This document shows, piece after piece, positions 1 to 5,289 of a DNA stretch of 6,868 nucleotides; the first letter of the stretch is position 1, and every line of letters starts with the position of its first letter. The notes beneath the pieces were generated by a model. It saw only the letters and a program-made list of their open reading frames with translations. It was not told where the DNA came from and did no database searches. This DNA comes from DASXIW01 sp036497785 (GTDB lineage Bacteria > Pseudomonadota > Alphaproteobacteria > Acetobacterales > Acetobacteraceae), in NCBI GenBank assembly GCA_036497785.1, contig DASXIW010000062.1:1-6868 (forward strand), in the 5' to 3' direction. Position numbers and translations under genes: made by a program.

Positions 1-554
1 CGAAAGGTCCACGACTGTATGAGTGGGCGCGGATCGCGCTGCCATGGGCGGTCGACACTAGGCTTCGAACGCTGGCTGCTGATCCGTCGCAGGCGGCGCG
101 ATGCCTCAGAGCGCGCCTATTATCTGGTCTTCACGCGCCGCGGAACAACACTGGCGGAACTGGCCGGCGCCGCCGGCCTGCGCTGGACAATCGAAGAGTG
201 CTTCCAGCGCGCCAAGGAGGAACTTGGCCTCGATCACTGCGAAGCCAGATCCTGGCACGGCTGGCACCGCCATATGACGTTATGTATGGCGGCAGCCGCG
301 TTTCTGGCCAGGTTGCAGGCCGCGCTTCGCCGCGCCGCGTTCGGTAAACCGAACAGAACGAGTCCGCCGCTCGCCGTGTAACCGCCATCCGCCTCGGCTT
401 GCCCAGCGTGCCAGAAATCCGAGGTCTGATTGCGAAGCTGTTGATACGATCGGCCCTGCGCCCACCGTTCGTCCTGGCGTGGTCCGCCCGGCGACAACGC
501 CATCAGTTCGGTGCGGCTGAGGCCCACCACCGAGCCCACAAAACGCAACTGTAG
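1..554 (+). pseudogene. IS701-family transposase, C-terminal remnant, two frameshifts
   Basis: This is the 3' part of a DDE-type transposase of an insertion sequence; the 5' part lies outside the window. Three pieces in two frames together follow the family sequence. Bases 3 to about 59 (frame 3) read KGPRLYEWARIALPW. Bases about 61-350 (frame 1) read GFERWLLIRR, then the hallmark block WTIEECFQRAKEELGLDH and WHGWHRHMTLCM. Bases about 348-554 (frame 3) read LPSVPEIRGL, then VLAWSARRQRHQ, ending at TAG 552-554. The first shift falls near 57-64. The second lies between 348 and 381, because frame 3 has a stop at 345-347 and frame 1 has one at 379-381. The WTIEE block should carry the third acidic catalytic residue, so chemistry-related sequence survives, but no intact protein can be made. 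The element's right end probably lies shortly after the stop, where TAGTACTA (552-559) is a small palindrome; I could not define the terminal repeat. Family assignment is from recalled motifs. Confidence 0.82.
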
Positions 555-703
555 TACTAGTGCCGGTCGGGGGCAGCCAATTGTTTTAGTGAGAGATTTT
601 ATCGGCCGGCGATTTCAGCGGAAGCGGCATTTTTCCAGCGTATTGTTCCACCATATTGCATCGATCGAGGGAGGGCGGCCTGGCTGGACCGCCCTTCTTC
701 GTT
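555..703. other. Gap between transposase remnant and parE
   Basis: These 149 bases are richer in A and T than their surroundings, especially 580-660. I see no gene. The right end of the insertion sequence probably lies in the first few tens of bases, but no inverted repeat or target duplication could be matched because the left end is missing. A hairpin lies at the parE side and is listed separately. Confidence 0.5.
672..700. terminator. GC-rich hairpin between transposase remnant and parE end
   Basis: AGGGCGG (672-678) pairs perfectly with CCGCCCT (689-695) around a 10-base loop. Read on the + strand, the stem is followed by TTCTTCGTTTT, a broken T-tract, which would fit termination of transcripts coming from the transposase side. 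Read on the - strand, past the parE stop at 704-706, it is followed by CCCTCGATCG with no T-run. It would then be at best a weak or factor-dependent parE terminator, or a 3' end stabiliser. Confidence 0.5.
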
Positions 704-2818
704 TTACACGTCGAGATCCTCGACCGTTCGGGCATGCTCCTGGATGAACTGGAAGCGCAGTTCCGGGCGCCGTCCCATCAGGCTTTCCACCAAGGCGTTG
801 GTGCGCGCGCGGTCCTCGGCCGGGGCCATCACCTTCAGCAGGGTGCGCCGGGCGGGGTCCATCGTGGTTTCCTTCAGCGCTGCGGGCGGCATCTCGCCCA
901 GCCCCTTGAAGCGGCTGACCTCCAGCTTCGCGCCGGCCTTGAACAGCTTGGCCTTTCGCTCGCGATCCCCGTCATCCATGGCATAGACCGAGCGGGCGCC
1001 CTGGGTGAGGCGGTACAGCGGCGGCTGGGCCAGGAAGACATGGCCCTGGCGCACCAGCTCGGGCAGCTCGCGGTAGAAGAACGTCATCAGCAGGCTGGCG
1101 ATATGGGCGCCGTCCACGTCGGCATCGGTCATGATGATGACCCGGCCATAGCGCAGCCGCGAACGGTCGAAGCGCTCGCCCACGCCGCAGCCGAGGGCTT
1201 CCACCAGGTCCTTCAGCTCCTGATTCTGCCGCAGTTTCTCGGTGGACGCGCTGGCCACGTTCAGAATCTTGCCGCGCAAGGGCAGCACCGCCTGGGTGGC
1301 GCGATCGCGCGCCTGTTTGGCCGAGCCGCCGGCGCTGTCGCCTTCGACCAGGAATAATTCTGTGCGGCCCGCATCCTCGGAACTGCAATCGGCCAGTTTG
1401 CCGGGCAGGCGCAGCCGCCGCGTGGCGGATTTGCGCGGGGTGTCTTTCAGTTCGCGCCGCCGCAGCCGCTCCTCGGCCCTCTCGATGACGAAGGCCAGGA
1501 GGTTATCGGCCTGGGTGGGATCGCCCGCCAGGAAATGGTCGAAGCGGTCGCGCAGGGCGGTTTCGACCAGCCGGGTCGCCTCCGGGCTGGTCAGCTTCTC
1601 CTTGGTCTGGCCCTGGAATTGCGGGTCGCGGATGAAGGCGGATAGCTTGGCGACCATGCCGCCCTGGATGTCTTCCGCCACGATGGGGGCAGCGCGGCGG
1701 TTGCCGCGCTGCTCGCCCCAGGCACGCAGACCCTTCAGCAGCGCGTTGCGAAAGCCCGCCTCATGCGTGCCGCCCTGGGAGGTGGGCACCGTGTTACAGT
1801 AGGAGGCGATCTGGCCGTCGCCATTTTCCAGCCAGACGACCGCCCATTCCACCCGGCCGGTGCGCTCGCCATTGGCGCCCACCGGCAATTCGGCCTCGCC
1901 CGACCACAGCGGCACAACCTGGGGGGCGGTGCCGATATCGGCTTCCAGGCTGTCGCGCAGGCCGCCGGGGAAATGCAGCACCGCCTCGGCGGGGGGCTCG
2001 CTGGCGCCCTTCAGCAGAGCGGGGTCGCAGGCCCAGCGTATCTGCACGCCGCGGAACAGATAGGCCTTGGAGCGGCACAGCCGGTAGAGCCGCACCGGGT
2101 TGAAGTGTAGCGTCCCGAAGATTTGATTGTCCGGGGTGAAGCGGATGGTGGTGCCGCGCCGGTTCTGGGTGGGGCCGGCATTGATCAACGGGCTGGTGGG
2201 CTTGCCGCGCGCATAGCTCTGCCGCCACAGCACACGGTCGCGCGCCACCTCGACCTCCAGCATCTGGGACAGGGCGTTCACCACTGAACTGCCCACGCCA
2301 TGCAGGCCGCCGGAGGTGTCGTAGACCTTGCCGCTGAATTTTCCGCCTGAATGCAGGGTCGTAAGAATGACCTCCAGCGCGCTCAAATTCTTGAATTTTG
2401 GGTGGGGGTCCACCGGGATGCCACGGCCATTGTCACGCACCAGCAGGGTGTTGCCCCTCTCAAGCGAGACCTCGATGAAGCTGGCATGGCCGGCCACCGC
2501 CTCATCCATGGCGTTGTCCAGGATCTCCGCGGCCAGATGGTGCAGGGCGGTCTCGTCGGTGCCGCCGATATACATGCCGGGGCGGCGACGCACCGGCTCC
2601 AGCCCCTCCAGTACCTCGATATCCTTGGCGGAATAGGCGTCCGCGGCGAGGTCGCCATTCGTGGGACGGCTGGCCTTGTTGTCGGCCGCCGGGCGGGTGG
2701 CCTTGTCCTCGCCGTTGCGACTGCCCTTCGCGGTTTTCGCCGTATCTTTGCCGCCCTTGGCATTATCGGTCGCCCGGCCAGCCTTGCCGCCGGCGCCTGA
2801 TCCGAACAGATCGTTCAT
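704..2818 (-). CDS. parE: DNA topoisomerase IV subunit B (ParE)
   Basis: ParE is the ATP-hydrolysing half of topoisomerase IV (ParC2ParE2), which decatenates daughter chromosomes and relaxes supercoils. The 704-residue product has all expected parts. Residues 1-60 are a Lys/Ala/Gly-rich low-complexity tail. The GHKL ATPase starts at about 62: EILDNAMDEA 98-107 with the catalytic Glu98 and Mg-binding Asn102, DNGRG 129-133, and the ATP-lid glycines GGLHGVG 170-176. The transducer domain carries QTK 404-406, whose Lys reaches the ATP phosphate. TOPRIM has EGDSAGG 492-498 and DADVDG 565-570, giving the metal-binding acidic residues. SRFKGLGEM 635-643 is the usual C-terminal signature. ParE is favoured over GyrB by the short length without the GyrB insertion and by the wording of the block KILNVASASTEKLRQNQEL, recalled from alphaproteobacterial ParE. 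The ATG at 2816-2818 follows a weak GGGAA Shine-Dalgarno. parC is not in the window. Confidence 0.95.
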   Translation of the reverse strand: MNDLFGSGAGGKAGRATDNAKGGKDTAKTAKGSRNGEDKATRPAADNKASRPTNGDLAADAYSAKDIEVLEGLEPVRRRPGMYIGGTDETALHHLAAEILDNAMDEAVAGHASFIEVSLERGNTLLVRDNGRGIPVDPHPKFKNLSALEVILTTLHSGGKFSGKVYDTSGGLHGVGSSVVNALSQMLEVEVARDRVLWRQSYARGKPTSPLINAGPTQNRRGTTIRFTPDNQIFGTLHFNPVRLYRLCRSKAYLFRGVQIRWACDPALLKGASEPPAEAVLHFPGGLRDSLEADIGTAPQVVPLWSGEAELPVGANGERTGRVEWAVVWLENGDGQIASYCNTVPTSQGGTHEAGFRNALLKGLRAWGEQRGNRRAAPIVAEDIQGGMVAKLSAFIRDPQFQGQTKEKLTSPEATRLVETALRDRFDHFLAGDPTQADNLLAFVIERAEERLRRRELKDTPRKSATRRLRLPGKLADCSSEDAGRTELFLVEGDSAGGSAKQARDRATQAVLPLRGKILNVASASTEKLRQNQELKDLVEALGCGVGERFDRSRLRYGRVIIMTDADVDGAHIASLLMTFFYRELPELVRQGHVFLAQPPLYRLTQGARSVYAMDDGDRERKAKLFKAGAKLEVSRFKGLGEMPPAALKETTMDPARRTLLKVMAPAEDRARTNALVESLMGRRPELRFQFIQEHARTVEDLDV

Positions 2819-2842
2819 GCTGTGTTCCCGTGCTGGACGGGC

Positions 2843-2872
2843 ACTTTACCGGCGCTTGCGGCTTCGGTTCAA
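2843..2872 (-). promoter_or_regulatory. Candidate sigma70-type promoter of parE
   Basis: Read on the - strand, TTGAAC (2872-2867) and TAAAGT (2848-2843) are separated by 18 bases. Each hexamer matches the consensus at 4 of 6 positions. Transcription would start near 2836, giving a leader of about 17 bases that includes the weak GGGAA before the ATG. A small inverted repeat, CCCGT 2827-2831 with ACGGG 2837-2841, overlaps the likely start of the transcript and the Shine-Dalgarno. Position fits well, but short boxes in GC-rich DNA arise by chance. Confidence 0.45.
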
Positions 2873-2993
2873 GCGGGCGGGGGTGGTTGGATCGGGCGGG
2901 GAAGGAGGTGTGGCCCGCCACTTTGCTCTCCGCCGGGGCATTTCGCTGTGGCCGCGAATGCGGGATGATGGGCGCCGATTCTCCCCCCTGTTC

Positions 2994-2998
2994 AGGAG
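2994..2998 (+). promoter_or_regulatory. Ribosome binding site fixing the start of the binding-protein gene
   Basis: AGGAG lies 9 bases before the ATG at 3008. An in-frame TGA at 2966-2968 leaves only 13 codons upstream, none of them a usual start codon, so the start cannot move upstream to include a signal peptide. Confidence 0.7.
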
Positions 2999-3007
2999 CG
3001 CCATGAC

Positions 3008-3730
3008 ATGAACCTGCAAGCGGCTGCCGCCGAGCTTGCCCCGCGTGGCGTGCTGCGCGCCGGGATCAATCTGAGCAATATGCTGCTTGTGACGGGGCGG
3101 GGGCCGGGCGGGGAGCCGGAGGGGGTATCGCCGGACATGGCGCGGGCGATCGCCGAACGGCTGGGGGTTGCGGTGCAGTATGTGCCGTTCGCCACGCCGA
3201 GCGAAGTGGCCGATGCGGCCGGGCATGACGTTTGGGATATCGGGCTGATCGGCGCGGAGCCGGCGCGGGCGGAGAAGATCGCGTTTTCGCCGGCCTATGT
3301 GGAGATCGATTCGACCTATCTGGTGCCGGCGGGCTCGCCAATCCGGGCGATTTTGGAGGTGGACCGGCCAGGTGTGCGCATCGCGGTGGCGGCGCGCACG
3401 GCCTACGATCTGTGGTTGGAGCGGAATATCAAGCAGGCGGAGCTGGTGCGGGTGAACGGCATCGGCGCGGCGTATGAACAATTCGTGCGCGACGGGTTGG
3501 AGGTGCTGGCAGGGCTGAAGCAGCAATTGCTGGGCGATGTGGGGAAGCTGCCGGGGGCACGGATTTTGGAGGGGAGGTTCGCGGCGGTGCAGCAGGCGGT
3601 TGGGACGTTGCGCGGCAATGTGGCGGGGAGGACGTTTCTGGCGCAGTTTGTGGAGGAGGCGAAAGCGTCCGGGCTGGTCGCGGGGTTGATCGCGAAGCAC
3701 GGGGTGCAGGGGCTTTCGGTTGCGGGGTGA
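3008..3730 (+). CDS. Type 3 solute-binding-protein-like domain, no signal peptide
   Basis: The 240-residue product resembles the extracellular solute-binding protein family 3 (SBP_bac_3, PF00497; type 2 periplasmic-binding fold), which normally captures amino acids for ABC importers. Residues 14-22 (GVLRAGINL) form the first strand, 38-52 (PEGVSPDMARAIAER) the typical ligand-side helix, and 77-97 (DIGLIGAEPARAEKIAFS) the hinge-proximal block. Arg87 aligns with the Arg that binds the ligand carboxylate in HisJ-like proteins. Residues 122-145 and 150-230 make up the second lobe. The Asp normally found after the second-lobe VDA motif appears absent (GLEVLAGLKQQL, 163-174), so an ordinary amino acid ligand is doubtful; this is from recalled alignments. 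There is no signal peptide, lipobox or membrane segment, and no permease or ATPase gene nearby. It may be cytoplasmic, act as a ligand sensor, or be a relic. The gene is divergent from parE with 189 bases between them. The stop is TGA at 3728-3730. Confidence 0.8.
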   Translation: MNLQAAAAELAPRGVLRAGINLSNMLLVTGRGPGGEPEGVSPDMARAIAERLGVAVQYVPFATPSEVADAAGHDVWDIGLIGAEPARAEKIAFSPAYVEIDSTYLVPAGSPIRAILEVDRPGVRIAVAARTAYDLWLERNIKQAELVRVNGIGAAYEQFVRDGLEVLAGLKQQLLGDVGKLPGARILEGRFAAVQQAVGTLRGNVAGRTFLAQFVEEAKASGLVAGLIAKHGVQGLSVAG

Positions 3731-3784
3731 GGGGACGCCGCCAATCCGCGGAACGGCAGGCGGGTTCTCAAGGCTCGGCTGCCG

Positions 3785-3815
3785 CCGCGTCAAGCAAGCC
3801 GCTTGCCTGACGCGG
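3785..3815. repeat. Near-perfect 31-base hairpin after the binding-protein gene
   Basis: CCGCGTCA (3785-3792) pairs with TGACGCGG (3808-3815). After one A-C mismatch, GCAAG (3794-3798) pairs with CTTGC (3802-3806) around a 3-base loop. This makes a 13-pair stem 55 bases after the stop codon. No T-tract follows, so it is not a classical Rho-independent terminator. It could protect or terminate the transcript, or be a REP-like element. Confidence 0.55.
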
Positions 3816-3852
3816 GCTTGAGGGGGTTCCGAGGGCAGAGGTGGCAAAGGTT

Positions 3853-3875
3853 CCGGCGGCGCACTTCGCCGCTGG
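3853..3875. repeat. Second hairpin upstream of arsR
   Basis: CCGGCGGCG (3853-3861) pairs with CGCCGCTGG (3867-3875) around the loop CACTT, giving 9 pairs including one G-T. No T-run follows directly. With the preceding hairpin it may insulate the arsR cluster from upstream transcription. Confidence 0.45.
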
Positions 3876-3919
3876 ATTGGTAGCGGGGGGGCTCTTGGCC
3901 TGATTTTGTGGCCTGTACA

Positions 3920-3957
3920 CTTAAGCTATTGCTTATCTATCTGCGTTCAGATACTAA
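3920..3957 (+). promoter_or_regulatory. Candidate operator/promoter of the arsR cluster: two adjacent dyads
   Basis: Two perfect inverted repeats sit side by side in the A+T-rich patch. TAAGC-TATT-GCTTA spans 3922-3935, and TATCTG-CGTT-CAGATA spans 3938-3953. Both have 4-base spacers, and their centres are 17 bases apart. The second ends 9 bases before the ATG at 3963. Weak promoter boxes overlap them: TTGCTT 3929-3934 and TACTAA 3952-3957, 17 bases apart, each 3 of 6 to consensus. A repressor bound here would block transcription, which fits autoregulation by the ArsR protein encoded just downstream. The half-sites of the two dyads differ, so perhaps only one is the true operator. Confidence 0.45.
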
Positions 3958-3962
3958 AGAAC

Positions 3963-4319
3963 ATGCTTAACAAACCTTCCCAGCTCGATCTGACGTTCCA
4001 AGCCCTGGCCGATCCGACGCGGCGCGCGATGGTGGAACGATTGTCGATGGGGGCGGCTTCGGTGGGGGAGTTGGCGCGGCCGTTGGCGATGTCGTTGCCG
4101 GCGGTGATGCAGCATCTGGCGGTGTTGGAGGGGGCGGGGCTGGTGATGTCCGAGAAAATCGGGCGGGTCAGGACTTGCCGGATCGCGCCCGGGGCGTTGC
4201 GCGGGGTGGAGGCGTGGATTGGGGCGCGGCGGGCCGAGTGGGAGATGCGGCTGGATCGGCTGGGCGATTATCTCAACGAGAACAAGGAAGGAGGAGACGG
4301 CAATGGCGCAAGTGAATGA
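3963..4319 (+). CDS. ArsR/SmtB-family transcriptional regulator
   Basis: This is a small winged-helix repressor of 118 residues, the usual ArsR length. ALADPTRRAMVERL (15-28) is the family signature before the DNA-binding part. SVGELARPLAMSLPAVMQHL (33-52) is the helix-turn-helix with the recognition helix at about 44-53. AGLVMSEKIGRVRTCRIA (58-75) is the wing. The metal-site motif ELCVCDL is absent and the only cysteine is Cys72, so arsenic or metal sensing is unlikely. The protein resembles the subgroup paired with AHSA1/SRPBCC genes. The ATG at 3963 is chosen because homologues begin close to the QLDLTFQALADPTRR stretch. A TTG at 3906 would add 19 atypical residues encoded in the promoter patch. 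The Shine-Dalgarno is poor (AAAGAA directly before the start). The stop at 4317-4319 overlaps the next gene by 17 bases, implying co-transcription and coupled translation. Confidence 0.9.
   Translation: MLNKPSQLDLTFQALADPTRRAMVERLSMGAASVGELARPLAMSLPAVMQHLAVLEGAGLVMSEKIGRVRTCRIAPGALRGVEAWIGARRAEWEMRLDRLGDYLNENKEGGDGNGASE
4288..4294 (+). promoter_or_regulatory. Strong ribosome binding site for the AHSA1 gene, inside arsR
   Basis: AAGGAGG lies within the last codons of arsR, 8 bases before the ATG at 4303. It fixes that start and rejects an upstream ATG at 4219, which would only add arsR sequence read in another frame. It is far stronger than the site before arsR, so the AHSA1 protein may be made in excess of the repressor. 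Confidence 0.8.
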
Positions 4320-5250
4320 TTTCGGGACAGGCGTGAGGCCGGAACCGCTGGTGATTTCTCGCAGTTTTGCGGCACCGCGCGTGCTGGTGTTTCGGGCGTG
4401 GAGCAGCGCCGAGCATATGCGCCGCTGGTTCTGCCCGGAGGGGTTCACCGTGTCGCATGCGACGGTGGAGTTTCATGAAGGCGGGGTCTGCGATATTTGC
4501 ATGCGGGCGCCGGATGGGCAGGAATTCTGGTCCAAGGGGCATTACATCGAGATCGTGCTGCCGGAGCGGTTGGTGTTCACATCGAGCATGGCCGGTGCGG
4601 ATGGTTCGCCCGCTTTCACGGCGCATACGACGGTGATGTTCGAGGATGAGGCGGGCGGCACGCGGATGACTGTGCGCCAGGCCTACGAGATTTTCGACGA
4701 GGCCGCGCTTGGCGCGGTTCGCGGCGCGCCGGAGGGTTGGCGCACCACGCTGGACCGGCTGGAGGCGGAGGTTGCGCGTATTCGCGAGATGGCGGATGGG
4801 CGCTCGGTGGTTCACGGCAGCTTCAGTATCGCGCGGGTTTATGGGGTTGCGCCGTCGCTTGTGTTCCGGGCGCTGTCGGATGCCACGGCCAAGGCGCGGT
4901 GGTTCGGGGGCGGCGATGGATACGACGTGCTGGAGCGGAAGATGGATGTGCGGCCGGGTGGGCGTGAGCGGGTGAAGGGGCGGTGGGCGAGCGGCATGGT
5001 TTCCACCTTCGACGCCGTGTATTTCGACGTCGTGCCGGATCAGCGGCTCGTCTACGGCTATGAGATGCATCTGGACGACCGGAAGATTTCCGTCTCGTTG
5101 GCGACGATCGAATTGCGGCCGGAGGGGGCGGGGACGCGACTGGTGGTGACCGAACAGGGGGCGTTTCTGGACGGTTATGACGATGCGGGCTCGCGCGAGC
5201 ATGGCACCGGGTTTCTGTTGGACCGGCTGGGCGCGTCGTTGGCGGAATAA
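4303..5250 (+). CDS. Tandem two-domain AHSA1/SRPBCC protein
   Basis: The 315-residue soluble protein contains two AHSA1-type SRPBCC domains (Bet v 1-like fold with a hydrophobic cavity; the family name comes from the C-terminal domain of the Hsp90 activator Aha1). Domain 1 spans about 16-155: LVISRSFAAPRVLVFRAW, RRWFCPEGF (40-48), PDGQEFWSKG (70-79), PERLVFTSS (87-95), and a last helix GWRTTLDRLEAEV. Domain 2 spans about 172-312: GSFSIARVYGVAPSLVFRA, ARWFGG (198-203), VRPGGRERVKGRW (216-228), VSTFDAVYFDVVPDQRLVY (233-251), and FLDGYDDAGSREHGTG (288-303). The linker at 156-171 is short. In many bacteria each of these domain types is a separate gene beside an arsR regulator; here they are joined. 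No catalytic residues are known for the family, so ligand binding is the inferred role. Domain 1 has three cysteines, Cys44, Cys63 and Cys66. There is no signal peptide. Confidence 0.88.
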   Translation: MAQVNDFGTGVRPEPLVISRSFAAPRVLVFRAWSSAEHMRRWFCPEGFTVSHATVEFHEGGVCDICMRAPDGQEFWSKGHYIEIVLPERLVFTSSMAGADGSPAFTAHTTVMFEDEAGGTRMTVRQAYEIFDEAALGAVRGAPEGWRTTLDRLEAEVARIREMADGRSVVHGSFSIARVYGVAPSLVFRALSDATAKARWFGGGDGYDVLERKMDVRPGGRERVKGRWASGMVSTFDAVYFDVVPDQRLVYGYEMHLDDRKISVSLATIELRPEGAGTRLVVTEQGAFLDGYDDAGSREHGTGFLLDRLGASLAE

Positions 5251-5289
5251 TGCCGGGTTAGACTGACTGGGCTTGCGCCCGAGGGCGAG

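Larger units (their letters stand above)
3731..3962. other. Intergenic spacer with two hairpins and an A+T-rich promoter patch
   Basis: This 232-base spacer separates the binding-protein gene from the arsR cluster. Its first two thirds are GC-rich and hold two strong hairpins. CTCAAG (3767-3772) and CTTGAG (3817-3822) could also pair and enclose the first hairpin. Its last 60 bases, about 3901-3962, are clearly richer in A and T and look like a promoter/operator. I see no coding sequence here. Confidence 0.6.

Noticed and set aside
656..1357. 233-codon open frame on the + strand opposite the parE 3' half
   Set aside because: It is antisense to the TOPRIM and C-terminal ParE coding sequence, with His/Gln/Gly-rich shadow composition and no domain.
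704..2818. GyrB instead of ParE
   Set aside because: The length and the TOPRIM-flanking blocks fit alphaproteobacterial ParE better. The two are close paralogues, so a search would settle it fully.
2846..3847. 333-codon open frame on the - strand opposite the binding-protein gene
   Set aside because: Arg/Pro/His-rich composition, no family resemblance, and it crosses both spacer hairpins. It is a shadow of the + strand gene.
3906..3962. TTG start at 3906 for the ArsR gene
   Set aside because: It would add 19 residues unlike the family, encoded inside the A+T-rich promoter and dyad region, without a Shine-Dalgarno.
4219..4302. Upstream ATG at 4219 for the AHSA1 gene
   Set aside because: The added 28 residues are only arsR sequence in another frame. 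The AAGGAGG at 4288-4294 points to the ATG at 4303.
3963..4319. Arsenic or metal-resistance regulator
   Set aside because: The ELCVCDL-type cysteine motif is missing and no arsenic genes are present. The neighbours are AHSA1 and MFS genes.
5251..5289. Terminator or separate promoter between the AHSA1 and MFS genes
   Set aside because: Only very short GC pairings (such as CGCC with GGCG) are present, with no T-tract and no convincing promoter boxes.
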